Positions 25,980 to 34,729 of a DNA stretch of 64,000 nt are shown here, in pieces. The DNA is from Streptomyces sp. NBC_00464 (GTDB lineage: Bacteria > Actinomycetota > Actinomycetes > Streptomycetales > Streptomycetaceae). The position numbers and the translations under genes were made by a program. The notes under the pieces are model-generated. The model did no database searches and was not told where the DNA came from. It saw only the letters and a program-made list of their open reading frames with translations. The stretch spans positions 6,014,001 to 6,078,000 of the forward strand of contig NZ_CP107899.1 of NCBI RefSeq assembly GCF_036013915.1. Direction: 5' to 3'. The stretch's first letter is position 1. Every line of letters begins with the position of its first letter.

Positions 25980-27056
25980 TCAGCCGGTCAGCAGCTTGGC
26001 CCGCAGCGTCTCCACGGTTGCCGCGTCGAGCTTCAGCCCCTCTCGTACGTACGTGTCGAAGTCGCCGTAGATGTGGTCCACCTCGGCGAACGCCGCGCGC
26101 AGCCAGCTCAGTTCGACGGCCTTCGGATCGCCGGTGTACTGGTTGCTGGCGAGGAAGTCCGCCTCGACGGTGGCCCGCGGGACGCCGAGCAGGGTGAGCA
26201 GGACGGCGGTACCCCAGCCGGTGCGGTCCTTGCCGGCGCTGCAGTGGAAGACCGTGGCGCCCGAGGTGTTCGTGGCGACCGCGGTGACCAGGTCACGGAA
26301 CGCGTAGTCGGCGCCGACGAAGTTGACCATGAACGGGTAGCCGATGGACTGGCCGAGGTCGGACGAGCCGGAGAAGAGTCCGGCCGCGATGGCCTCGGCC
26401 AGCGTCATCAGGGCCGAGTCGTGGAAACGGATGCCGTGGCTGAGCGAGACGACGTCGGCGACCTTGTACGCGACGCCCGCGGGCAGCCGGTCCGGGTCGT
26501 CGTTGCGCTCCTGGACGTTGCGCAGGTCCACGTCCAGGGTGAGGCGCTGGGAGACCAGGCGTTGCTGCTCGGCGTCGGTGAGACTGCTCAGCTTGTTGGA
26601 GCGGTAGACCAGGCCGGAGCGGACCCAGCGCCCGTCCGTGGTGCGGTAGCCGCCGATGTCGCGGAAATTGCGGGCGGAGGCCAGTCCGAGGGAGCGGTCG
26701 GCGACGACGAGGGGGGTGCCGCCGTCCGGGACCAGCCGGAAGTACCAGCGGCCGGCCTCCGGGAGCGTCCCGGCGGGGACGGTCAGTGAGCCGGTGCCCG
26801 GGGCCGTGCCGAGCGCGATCCCGGTGGTGGCGTCGGGCGAGGTGACGGCGGTGACGGTCACCGATGCGGCAGGTGAGGCCCAGGAGAGGGTGTGGCTGCC
26901 GTCGGCCGCGCGCACGGCCCCGGCGGAGGTGAACGGGACCGCGGCCTGCGCGGTGGCCGTGGCGGCGGGGGGTGCGGCGAGTGCGGACGGGGCCAGTGCC
27001 GTACCGGCGAGGAGGGCGGCCGCGACGGCGGCTCCGGCTATGCGGTGCGTACGCAT
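25980..27056 (-). CDS. Secreted tyrosine/serine (dual-specificity) protein phosphatase
   Basis: 358-residue secreted phosphatase. The signal peptide is MRTHRIAGAAVAAALLAGTA up to APSALA (~27). An N-terminal beta-rich domain precedes the catalytic domain, which begins ARNFRDIGGYRTTDGRWVRS, typical of Y_phosphatase3 (PTPB/lipid phosphatase) proteins. The active-site loop is HCSAGKDRTG with Cys at ~272. The ATG at 27056 with AAGGAG nearby is preferred over the longer frame because it gives a clean signal peptide. It is last in a three-gene operon of exported hydrolases, 46 nt after the preceding gene. Substrate (phosphoprotein or phosphoinositide) unknown. Confidence 0.88.
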   Translation of the reverse strand: MRTHRIAGAAVAAALLAGTALAPSALAAPPAATATAQAAVPFTSAGAVRAADGSHTLSWASPAASVTVTAVTSPDATTGIALGTAPGTGSLTVPAGTLPEAGRWYFRLVPDGGTPLVVADRSLGLASARNFRDIGGYRTTDGRWVRSGLVYRSNKLSSLTDAEQQRLVSQRLTLDVDLRNVQERNDDPDRLPAGVAYKVADVVSLSHGIRFHDSALMTLAEAIAAGLFSGSSDLGQSIGYPFMVNFVGADYAFRDLVTAVATNTSGATVFHCSAGKDRTGWGTAVLLTLLGVPRATVEADFLASNQYTGDPKAVELSWLRAAFAEVDHIYGDFDTYVREGLKLDAATVETLRAKLLTG

Positions 27057-27102
27057 GATGCTCCTTGTCTGTTCCCCGTCTGTTCCCAGCGGGGAGGGGG
27101 CG

Positions 27103-29094
27103 TCAGGAGGTGGGGGTTGTCGTGCACGGAGTGGTGCCGCAGACATTGATGACACGGCCGGTGGTCAGGAAGGTGGCCTTCTGCTGACGTGCGGCGGGCG
27201 AGTTGCGGGGATCCTCGTGCGGGTCGTGGCCGTACTCGGGCCCGGCGGGCGGGGTGTTGGTGAGCGGAGGTGTGGGGGTGCCGCTGTCCCAGACGGTCAT
27301 GGCGGAGCCCCGGTAGGGCAGTTGACCGGAGCCGATGCGGCCGATGCCCCAGTACGGGACGGTGTCCGGGCTCCGTCCGGTGGCGAGGGCGGGAGACAGC
27401 AGGCGGGCACCGATCGTGCGCGCCTCCACATCGGCCGCCGCGTTCGCGACCTGGTGGTCCCCGTAGGCGATGTGGAGCAGCACCTGGTGGTGGTCGGTGA
27501 GGTGGTTCGCGTACGCGTTCGTCTCGCCCCGGTCCCACACCATCTGGAGCAGCTGGAGGACGAGCTGCTGGCGCAGTTTGTCCGGGTAGGCCACGTCCAG
27601 GACCTGCTGGAACGGTGCGAAGTCGGCGCTGCGGTTGAGGAGCAGCCCGTAGTTCATGGCGGTGACGCCCAGGACCCCGCGCCGGATGTCGGGCGAGGCG
27701 GCGACCAGGGCGCCGCCGAGGATGCCGCCCTGGCTGTTTCCGTCGTACGCCAGGCCGTGCCGGGTGTCGACGAGGGGGCGGCCGTCGGCGGTGCGGAACG
27801 CGGCGTCGCTGCCCAGGCCCTGGGAGTGGATCAGGGCGCGGCCGAGGAACAGGGCGTTCAGCATGCCCTGCTCGCTGCGTTCGGGGACGGCCGGGAAGAG
27901 GTTCGGGTCGGCGAGTGCAGCCAGGACGACGGGGATGTCCTCCTTGGCCATGCCGGCCCAGTCCGTCGCGCAGAACGTGAAGTTGTGCTCGGCGGCCATG
28001 TCCTTGACGTTGCCCGCGCCGACCTCGGAGCGGGAGCCCAGCAGCCCGTGTCCGTAGAGGGAGGGGTGGGAGGGGGTGCGGAACGCGGAGCGGGGGATCT
28101 CGCAGCGGAACGTGGCGAGCTGGGTGTTGAGGGGGAGCCGGCGCGGTACGCCGTCGCGGTCGCGGTTCAGGACGGAGCCGGGCGGGCCGCCCGGCAGGCT
28201 GAGATAGCTGGGTACGGTGATCCGGCCGGTGACCTCGCGAGCGATCCGGTCGTCCTGGCCGGCGGTGAAGTCGGTGACGCCGGTGACGGCGAAGTGGGGC
28301 GAGCGGTTGCCGAGGCGGCGCAGCGCGTCGTCGCGGATGGTGAAGAGGTCGCCGGTCAGGCTGCGGGTCGAGGCGACGGTGAAGTCCCATGCCAGATTGA
28401 GCCCTTGAGTGCTGACCCCGGCCCTGCGCAGGGCCTTGAGGGCGGGGCGGAGCCGGTCCTGGCGGGCGCGCAGCGGGTCGTGGGCGGGGAGCCGCTTGCC
28501 GGCGACGGCGGCGAACGCGGCGCCCGCCGGGATGGTACGGCCCGCGGTGTTCCTGAGGTGGCGCAGGGCCACGGCGTAGTGGTGGCCGTCGTGGAAGTTG
28601 CGGGCGGGGTGGATGAGCAGCGCTTGGCGTGCGGGATCGGAGGCGTTGGCGTCGAGTTCGGCCCAGTACGGCCACCGTTCACCGGTGGTGGTGTCCAGGA
28701 GTACGACCGGGGCGTCCCGGTCGAGGGAGCGGCCGATGTCGGTGAGCGGGGCCGCCCCGGTCGCCGCCAGGTCCAGGCCCGGCACCTGGGCGATCAGGGC
28801 GGAGCCGGGGGAGAAGCCGTCGGCCCGGTTCCAGGCGGCCGGGTCGATGGGCAGACCGGTCACGGGGCGGGGCAGCACGGCGGAGCCGAGGTCCACCCGG
28901 CGGCCCGTGTCGGTGTCCGGGTCCGGCCGGGTGTACCAGTCGTTGGGGAACGGCAGCAGGCACTCGGCGGATGCCAGCGGATCGCAGCCCCGCTCCGTCG
29001 GGTGGTCCGCCGGAGCGGCGTGGGCGGGCGGGGCGAGGAGAGCGGCCGCTCCGAGCGCCGCCGCGAGCAGTCCGTTGAGGAGCCGCTGCCGCAC
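27103..29094 (-). CDS. Secreted alpha/beta-hydrolase-type esterase
   Basis: 663-residue exported protein. Signal peptide to about residue 27 (PPAHA). The N-terminal part contains ECLLPFPNDWYTRPDPDT, a motif I associate with a family of bacterial secreted hydrolases; the nucleophile elbow is YDGNSQGGILGG with Ser at ~454. HIAYGDHQVANAAADVEART further on could supply acid and His. Two Cys in the C-terminus (CGTTPC) may form a disulfide. The GTG at 29094 is only 2 nt from the stop of the SGNH hydrolase gene, with GGGGAGC in that gene's end, so translation is coupled. Substrate unknown. Confidence 0.78.
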   Translation of the reverse strand: MRQRLLNGLLAAALGAAALLAPPAHAAPADHPTERGCDPLASAECLLPFPNDWYTRPDPDTDTGRRVDLGSAVLPRPVTGLPIDPAAWNRADGFSPGSALIAQVPGLDLAATGAAPLTDIGRSLDRDAPVVLLDTTTGERWPYWAELDANASDPARQALLIHPARNFHDGHHYAVALRHLRNTAGRTIPAGAAFAAVAGKRLPAHDPLRARQDRLRPALKALRRAGVSTQGLNLAWDFTVASTRSLTGDLFTIRDDALRRLGNRSPHFAVTGVTDFTAGQDDRIAREVTGRITVPSYLSLPGGPPGSVLNRDRDGVPRRLPLNTQLATFRCEIPRSAFRTPSHPSLYGHGLLGSRSEVGAGNVKDMAAEHNFTFCATDWAGMAKEDIPVVLAALADPNLFPAVPERSEQGMLNALFLGRALIHSQGLGSDAAFRTADGRPLVDTRHGLAYDGNSQGGILGGALVAASPDIRRGVLGVTAMNYGLLLNRSADFAPFQQVLDVAYPDKLRQQLVLQLLQMVWDRGETNAYANHLTDHHQVLLHIAYGDHQVANAAADVEARTIGARLLSPALATGRSPDTVPYWGIGRIGSGQLPYRGSAMTVWDSGTPTPPLTNTPPAGPEYGHDPHEDPRNSPAARQQKATFLTTGRVINVCGTTPCTTTPTS

Positions 29095-29096
29095 GG

Positions 29097-29996
29097 TCAG
29101 CTCCCCTGGAGGTGGGCGCCGATGATGCGGGCGTAGGCCGCCTCACCCTGCTGGTTGGGGTGCAGCGGGGCGGCCGCCGCCGTCGGTACGTACCCTTCGA
29201 GCCACCTGTTCGACGGCGCCTGGCAGGAGTCGTGGCCCTTGCTGGGGGCGGCGACGTCGACGTACTCGGCGCCGTGGGCGGCGCTCTGTTCGGCGATCAC
29301 CGTGTTCATCCGGTCGACGCTGCCCTGGAGGAAGTCGGCGTCCACCGGGAGTACGGGCTGGATCGGCCAGCAGCCGCCCGGCTTGATGTAGAGGCCGTAA
29401 CCCGTGACGATCACGCGGGCCTGCGGCGAACGCTGGTGGATTCCGTCCAGGACGGCTGCCAGCCGGGGTGCGAACTCCGCGATGCGCTGTGCCACCTGGT
29501 CCACCCCGCCCTCGGTCAGCTTGTCCTTGCACGGGGTGGCGGTCGGGTCGAGCGTCATGCAGTCCTGCGCGATGCCGACCAGACCGGCGTCGTTCCCGCC
29601 GATCGTCAGGGTCACCAGGTCGGTGTCCGCGCGCAGGGCGTCGAACTGGGGCGGCGCCGAGCCCATCGGGATGTCGAGCAGGGAGAGCGACTGCTTCTCC
29701 GTCATGTGCTTGGACTTGGCCCCGCTGCAGGTGACGTCGCGCAGTGAGGCGCCGATGCTCGCGGCCAGCTCGTGTGCGTAGTTGTGCGTGGAACGGCCGC
29801 AGGCCACCGGGCCCGTGATGTCCGGGATGAGGGGGCCGGACGCCATCGAGTCACCGAGTGCGACGTACGACGTGGTGTCGTCGCCCGCTGCCGAGGCGCC
29901 GGAGGCGCCCGTTCCGACGGCCATCGCGGCCAGGGCGAGCGTGGCCACGGCCGTTCTGACGGTACGACAGAGTGTGCTGCTGGTCGATGAGTTCAC
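29097..29996 (-). CDS. Secreted SGNH/GDSL-family lipase/esterase
   Basis: 299-residue exported hydrolase. Signal peptide to about residue 37 (GASA). Block I is VALGDSMASG with the nucleophile Ser50; block III is TIGGNDAGL; block V is HPNQQGEAAYA with the catalytic His. Several Cys pairs resemble the disulfides of Streptomyces SGNH lipases. The GTG at 29996 is preceded by GGAGG at 5 nt, which fixes the start. It is the first gene of the exported-hydrolase operon, divergent from the PucR-type regulator. Confidence 0.9.
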   Translation of the reverse strand: MNSSTSSTLCRTVRTAVATLALAAMAVGTGASGASAAGDDTTSYVALGDSMASGPLIPDITGPVACGRSTHNYAHELAASIGASLRDVTCSGAKSKHMTEKQSLSLLDIPMGSAPPQFDALRADTDLVTLTIGGNDAGLVGIAQDCMTLDPTATPCKDKLTEGGVDQVAQRIAEFAPRLAAVLDGIHQRSPQARVIVTGYGLYIKPGGCWPIQPVLPVDADFLQGSVDRMNTVIAEQSAAHGAEYVDVAAPSKGHDSCQAPSNRWLEGYVPTAAAAPLHPNQQGEAAYARIIGAHLQGS

Positions 29997-30151
29997 GGCA
30001 ACCTCCGGTGTGGGGAGAGGTGGGGGCATGGCGGGTGTCGCCGGTCATCATGCAGACTCGAACGCCGTCGTTTAACTGGTGGGTAACGCAGACTTCCGCG
30101 GGGGCTTTTGTGACGCATGACAAAGAGCGTGTCCCGGTGACGGGCGGACGC

Positions 30152-31393
30152 ATGGACCGGAGTGCCGATGCGCAGCGGCCGCTGCGCATCGGCGGCCGCC
30201 CGGTGGCGGCCCAGTTGCGGGCCCGTGCCCCCGCTCTGACCTCCCGCGTCGTCGCCCGGCTGCTCAGAGATCTGCCGGTCTACGCGGAACTGCCGCACGA
30301 GGAGATCGCGGGCGACATCGCGGACATCGTGCAGCACAATCTGCGGCTCTTCGCCGATGTCGTCGAACACCGCAGACCCGCCACCGACACCGAACTGGCC
30401 CAGCAGCGTGACTCGGCGGCCCAGCGGGCCGAGGAGGGCGTGCCGCTGGACGCCATCCTCACCGCGTACCAGGTGGGCATCGGGATGTGCTGGGAGGAGA
30501 CCGCGCAGGACGCCGGACCCGGAGACCTGCCGACCGTACTGGAGATCATGAACCGCATCATGGTGCTCCAGCAGCAGCTGACCTCCGCGGTGAGCGGGGC
30601 CTATCTGGAGGCCCGGCAGATCCTGGACAGCCAGGAACACGGCGGCCGGCACGCCCTGATGGCGGCCCTGCTGACGGGTGAGGACCTGGAGCGTTTCGCC
30701 CGGCGCACCGGACTGCGCCCGGCCGCCCGGTATCTGACGATGACGCTCGCACTCGGCCCGCACGACGACGAGGTGGCTCAGGTGCCGGGCCCCGGTACGG
30801 GAGTGGCGGCCCGCCGCAAGATCCGCCGGATCCGCACGGCCCTGGACCGGTTCGCCGGTACGCCCGCGCTGACCGCTCTCGACGAGACCGGCGGCACGGT
30901 CCTGTTGCCCGTCGCCGAGACGCCGCCGTGGAGCGGGCCGGGCGGTCTGTGCGACCTGGTCGCCGAAGCCACCCGGGCCGCGGGGGTCCCGGTCGTCGCG
31001 GCGGCGGAGACGACGGAACCGGGGGCGGTGCCGGCCGCCGTGGCCCGTAACGCCGAGATCGTCGCCCTTGTCGCCCGCACCGGACGGCCCGCCGGTCTGT
31101 ACCGGCTGGCCGACGTCCTGCTGGAGTACCAGCTGAGCAGACCGAGCGAGGCCCTGAACGGGCTGGCGCGGCTGCTCCTTCCCCTGGAGGCGAAACCGGA
31201 GCTGCTGCACACGCTGGAGACGTACCTCGCGCACGGTCTGGACCGCAGGGCAGCGGCGGCCGCGCTGCACGTACACCCGAACACCGTCGACTACCGCATC
31301 CGCCGCATCGGCCGGCTGACCGGCCTTTCCCCGGCCCGTCCCACCGACCTCCAGCACCTCAGCGCGGCGCTGGTCGCGCGCCGTTCGGTGTGA
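30152..31393 (+). CDS. PucR/CdaR-type transcriptional regulator
   Basis: 413-residue regulator. The N-terminal helical domain (~10-165, ALTSRVVARLLRDLPVYAEL onwards) is of the RsbRD-like type seen in actinobacterial PucR proteins; a middle GGDEF-like domain follows (ARYLTMTLALGPHDDE); the C-terminal HTH is LETYLAHGLDRRAAAAALHV followed by HPNTVDYRIRRIGRLTGL (HTH_30). Start chosen at the ATG 30152; a GTG at 30137 is equally possible. It is divergent from the secreted hydrolase operon across about 155 bp and is the obvious candidate to control it. Confidence 0.85.
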   Translation: MDRSADAQRPLRIGGRPVAAQLRARAPALTSRVVARLLRDLPVYAELPHEEIAGDIADIVQHNLRLFADVVEHRRPATDTELAQQRDSAAQRAEEGVPLDAILTAYQVGIGMCWEETAQDAGPGDLPTVLEIMNRIMVLQQQLTSAVSGAYLEARQILDSQEHGGRHALMAALLTGEDLERFARRTGLRPAARYLTMTLALGPHDDEVAQVPGPGTGVAARRKIRRIRTALDRFAGTPALTALDETGGTVLLPVAETPPWSGPGGLCDLVAEATRAAGVPVVAAAETTEPGAVPAAVARNAEIVALVARTGRPAGLYRLADVLLEYQLSRPSEALNGLARLLLPLEAKPELLHTLETYLAHGLDRRAAAAALHVHPNTVDYRIRRIGRLTGLSPARPTDLQHLSAALVARRSV

Positions 31394-31433
31394 GGGCGGG
31401 AACGGCGGACGCCGACCGTTCGTTCGGCGGGAC

Positions 31434-32129
31434 ATGAGCGAACGAGTAGTACGGGAAGGCTATTCGGGGACGGGGCCCGGTGCGATCACACCGGACGGCT
31501 GCGCGGTCGAGCTGTACACGCGACTGGCCGTCAGCGATGAACCGGACGTGATCGCCGCTGCCGTTCCTGCCGGGTCGAGCATTCTGGAACTGGGCAGCGG
31601 GGCAGGCCGGGTGACGCACCCCCTGGTCGGCCGCGGCTTCGACGTCACGGCGGTGGACGAGTCGGCGCAGATGCTGGAGCAGGTGCGTGGCGCGCGCACC
31701 GTGTGCAGCCCCATCGAGTCGCTGGACCTCGGTGACGAGACCTTCGACGTGGTCATGCTGGCCTCGTTCCTGGTGCACTCGGGGGACCACCGGGTGCGCG
31801 AGGGGCTGCTGCGGACCTGCCGCAGATACGTGCGCGACGGCGGAGTGGTCCTCATCCAGCGCGAGGGCGAGGACTACCACGTCGATCTGCCGCGCGAGCG
31901 CGTCCATCCGGCCGGGTACACGGTCCGGATCGTCTCCTCGGATCCGGTCGGCGACGGGGTGGACTCGGTGCTCTGCGAGTACGAGTTCCCGGATGCGCGC
32001 TGGACCCAGACCTTCCTCTCGCGGCCGCTGTCGAAGGAGCGGTTCGAGGGTTTTCTGGACGAGGCCGGGCTGCGGGTGGACCGATACCTCACCGAGGACG
32101 GGATCTGGGTGCGCGCCGTGCCCAAGTAG
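31434..32129 (+). CDS. Class I SAM-dependent methyltransferase
   Basis: 231-residue soluble methyltransferase. Motif I is SILELGSGAGRVTHPLVGRG (~49-68), then VTAVDESAQML and LLRTCRRYVRDGGVVLIQRE. The substrate cannot be inferred. It begins 40 nt after the PucR-type regulator on the same strand and may be co-transcribed with it. No strong Shine-Dalgarno sequence precedes the ATG at 31434. Confidence 0.86.
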   Translation: MSERVVREGYSGTGPGAITPDGCAVELYTRLAVSDEPDVIAAAVPAGSSILELGSGAGRVTHPLVGRGFDVTAVDESAQMLEQVRGARTVCSPIESLDLGDETFDVVMLASFLVHSGDHRVREGLLRTCRRYVRDGGVVLIQREGEDYHVDLPRERVHPAGYTVRIVSSDPVGDGVDSVLCEYEFPDARWTQTFLSRPLSKERFEGFLDEAGLRVDRYLTEDGIWVRAVPK

Positions 32130-32239
32130 TTCCGCAGCGAGGGGAATCGGTGGCCGGCGGAGCGATGAGTTACGGGCCGAGGCGCGGTCTGACCTGGTGT
32201 GAGCGCGACACTGCGCACCGCTTCCCCGAGGAGACCACC

Positions 32240-32689
32240 ATGTCCGAGATCACGACGGCCGCAGCCACATCCGCCGCTCCCGCATCCCCCTCTGCCGCCG
32301 CAGGCCGCCGTGGCCGGGGTGCCGTCGCGCTGAGCGTGGCGCGGTATGTCCTCGCCCTGTTCCTGGGCTTCAGCGGAATCGCCAAGCTGATCGCCCATGA
32401 GTCCGCCATCGAGTCGTTCGACCGGATGGGCTGGAGCCACGGCGCGATGTACGCCATCGGAGGGCTGGAGACGGCCGGGGCGATCGCGTTGCTGATCCCG
32501 GTCCTTGCCGGGGTGGCGGCCATCGCCTTCTGCGGGCTGCTGGCAGGGGCGTCGGTCGTCCAGCTGACGCTCCTCGACCCGCCGAACGCGGTGATGCCCG
32601 CGGCGCTCATCGCGGTGATGGTCCTGATCGCCCGGGACCGCCGGGGCGGAACGGCGGCACTGATCGCGAAGGTCCGCCGCAGTGCGTGA
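32240..32689 (+). CDS. DoxX family membrane protein
   Basis: 149-residue protein with four hydrophobic helices (YVLALFLGFSGIAKLIAHES, GAMYAIGGLETAGAIALLIP, VAAIAFCGLLAGASVVQLTL, AVMPAALIAVMVLIARD) and a disordered Ala/Ser-rich N-terminus: the DoxX/DoxD-like fold. In actinobacteria some DoxX proteins act in redox homeostasis complexes; no partner is visible here. The ATG at 32240 follows GAGGAG at ~8 nt. It is followed by a very strong terminator. Confidence 0.87.
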   Translation: MSEITTAAATSAAPASPSAAAGRRGRGAVALSVARYVLALFLGFSGIAKLIAHESAIESFDRMGWSHGAMYAIGGLETAGAIALLIPVLAGVAAIAFCGLLAGASVVQLTLLDPPNAVMPAALIAVMVLIARDRRGGTAALIAKVRRSA

Positions 32690-32709
32690 GGCCGACGCGT
32701 GAGACCGAA

Positions 32710-32776
32710 GCCGGTGCGGACATGCACCGGGTGCGCGACCCGTCGGGGCCGCGACCCGGTGCATGTCCGCACCGGC
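32710..32776. terminator. Long bidirectional hairpin between convergent genes
   Basis: Perfect 23-bp inverted repeat (32710-32732 with 32754-32776; arm begins GCCGGTGCGGACATGC) around a 21-nt loop. It lies 20 nt after the DoxX stop and 12 nt after the lipoprotein stop on the other strand, so it can terminate both. Confidence 0.92.
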
Positions 32777-32788
32777 GTCCCGGGTGGA

Positions 32789-33136
32789 TCAGTGAACGGT
32801 GGTGAAGCTGCGCCAGGGCCGTGAACTGGGCGCCCGCACGTCCGAGAGCGTGGTCGCGAGATACGTCGTTCCCGGGCCGGTGCAGTCCCGCGTGCGGTAC
32901 AGGATGATGTCGATCAGGGTCTCGTTGACCACTTCCTTGGCTCCCGCGGGGGCGAGCCGGTGGCATCCCTTCACCGAGGGACTGTTCACCATGATCACGG
33001 CGTCCCGTTCGGTCGTGTAGATGACCGGACCGACGGCGGTCCGGCCGAGGCCCGAACAGCCTGCGACGGTGAGGGTCAGGAGCGCGGTCCCGGCGGCGAT
33101 GCCGAGACGGCGGCGTCGGTGGTCGATCACGGGCAT
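32789..33136 (-). CDS. Small lipoprotein of unknown function
   Basis: 115-residue predicted lipoprotein. A basic start (MPVIDHRRRRLGIAAG) is followed by a hydrophobic stretch and the lipobox LTVAGC with Cys at ~27. The mature domain (GPVIYTTERDAVIMVNSPSV, LYRTRDCTGPGTTYLATTLS) has two further Cys that could pair. I do not recognise the family. The ATG at 33136 was chosen because it gives the signal; GAGGAC lies upstream. The 254-bp gap to the slipin gene holds nothing I can define. Confidence 0.72.
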   Translation of the reverse strand: MPVIDHRRRRLGIAAGTALLTLTVAGCSGLGRTAVGPVIYTTERDAVIMVNSPSVKGCHRLAPAGAKEVVNETLIDIILYRTRDCTGPGTTYLATTLSDVRAPSSRPWRSFTTVH

Positions 33137-33390
33137 GGGCGGGTCCTCGTCTGTCTCGTCCGGCTCATCCGTACGCACTCCGTCACGCCACCCCGTACGC
33201 CACGGAGGGACGTGCTGACGCTGGTCACCCTGCCCGCTCACAGCGGGCACGGCATCCGGGAAGCGGCCGGGCGGGGGACGGGAGGGCGGGCCGAGGTTCG
33301 CTCGCTGTCCAAAGGGGGCATAACGTGGTAATAGCGCTGATTGCGGCGTGAGGTAGATGTTCCGGTTCTTCCGGATGGCAGGGGGCCGTC

Positions 33391-34470
33391 ATGGTCCAGG
33401 AGCTCTTGATCGCAGCGGTTGCGGCGGTATCGGCAGGTGCCGTGTACACAGCAGCGGCCGCCCGGGTCGTCAAGCAGTACGAACGGGGCGTGGTGCTCAG
33501 GCTCGGCCGGCTCCGCAACGACGTGCGCAGGCCCGGATTCACCATGGTGCTGCCCGGAGTCGAGCGGTTGCGCAAGGTCAACATGCAGATCGTGACCATG
33601 CCTGTGCCGGCACAGGACGGGATCACCCGGGACAACGTCACGGTGCGCGTGGACGCGGTCATCTACTTCAAGGTGGTCGACGCGGCGAGCGCGGTCGTCG
33701 AGGTGGAGGACTACCGGTTCGCCGTCTCGCAGATGGCACAGACGTCGTTGCGTTCGATCATCGGCAAGAGCGATCTGGACGATCTGCTCTCCAACAGGGA
33801 GAAGCTCAACCAGGGTCTGGAGCTGATGATCGACAGCCCCGCGGTCGGGTGGGGTGTGCAGATCGACCGGGTCGAGATCAAGGACGTCTCGCTGCCGGAG
33901 ACGATGAAACGCTCCATGGCCCGCCAGGCAGAGGCAGACCGTGAGCGCCGGGCCCGGGTCATCAACGCGGACGCGGAACTCCAGGCGTCCAAGAAACTGG
34001 CCGAGGCGGCATCGGAGATGTCCGCCCAGCCTGCCGCGTTGCAGCTGAGGCTGTTGCAGACCGTGGTGGCGGTGGCGGCGGAGAAGAACTCCACCCTGGT
34101 GCTGCCGTTCCCGGTGGAGCTGCTCCGCTTCCTGGAACGGGCCCAGCAGCCGACGCCGCAGCAGGCCGTCCAGCAACCGCAACCGCCGCAGACCGTCCCG
34201 CTGGCGCCACAGCAGGCCGGGCAGCCGCAGACCGTCCAGCCGGCGCCACAGCCCGTGGACGGTGCAGCACCGGACGAGCACCCCGGCGACCGTGCTGCGA
34301 ACCCGCCGAGTGGTTCGGCGGAGCCCGCACCCCCGTCGGCCGGGCCGTCCGCGTCGCCCTCTGCCGCCCCGCCGGCGTCGCACCCCGGACGCCTGCGCCC
34401 CGCCACGCCGACGGCCTCGGCTTCCGGGAGGCCGCGCCCCACGGGATCGAAGCCGCTCGCCAGTCACTGA
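33391..34470 (+). CDS. Slipin (SPFH/Band 7 stomatin-like membrane protein)
   Basis: 359-residue membrane scaffold protein. One N-terminal hydrophobic segment (~5-24), then the SPFH domain: VVKQYERGVVLRLGRLRNDV, RPGFTMVLPGVERL, DNVTVRVDAVIYFKVVD and QTSLRSIIGKSDLDDLLSNR, followed by helical VEIKDVSLPETMKRSMARQA and RERRARVINADAE. Slipins oligomerise in membrane microdomains and often work with an NfeD protease, which is absent here. The last ~110 residues are an unusual Pro/Gln/Ala-rich low-complexity tail. Confidence 0.92.
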   Translation: MVQELLIAAVAAVSAGAVYTAAAARVVKQYERGVVLRLGRLRNDVRRPGFTMVLPGVERLRKVNMQIVTMPVPAQDGITRDNVTVRVDAVIYFKVVDAASAVVEVEDYRFAVSQMAQTSLRSIIGKSDLDDLLSNREKLNQGLELMIDSPAVGWGVQIDRVEIKDVSLPETMKRSMARQAEADRERRARVINADAELQASKKLAEAASEMSAQPAALQLRLLQTVVAVAAEKNSTLVLPFPVELLRFLERAQQPTPQQAVQQPQPPQTVPLAPQQAGQPQTVQPAPQPVDGAAPDEHPGDRAANPPSGSAEPAPPSAGPSASPSAAPPASHPGRLRPATPTASASGRPRPTGSKPLASH

Positions 34471-34604
34471 CCCACCCACCCGTCAGGCACCGATCCGACC
34501 ACTCGCCACCGCACCGACCCGGCCGCCTGCAAGGCGCTGTGCCGGTCACGCTCCGGCCGCTGCCCGCCCCGTACGAGTTGCGGGAACGGCGGCGGTCGGC
34601 CCGA

Positions 34605-34627
34605 CTGTCAGACCCCCCGCCTAGACT
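34605..34627 (+). promoter_or_regulatory. Weak PafBC-type promoter upstream of the SNF2-SWIM operon
   Basis: CTGTCAGACCC (34605-34615), exactly 6 nt, then TAGACT as the -10 (34622-34627). The core TGTCAG and the spacing match the DNA-damage promoter, but the GTGGC part is replaced. The gene begins about 100 nt downstream, so this transcript would have a leader. Confidence 0.45.
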
Positions 34628-34729
34628 CGCGAGTCAGAGGGTTCCCGTGCCGGCCACGTTTGACCAGGCACGGAGAGCCGAGGACACAAAGGCTCATGAG
34701 CGGGCCGTCGACGGGAAGGGGAGGGGCCG

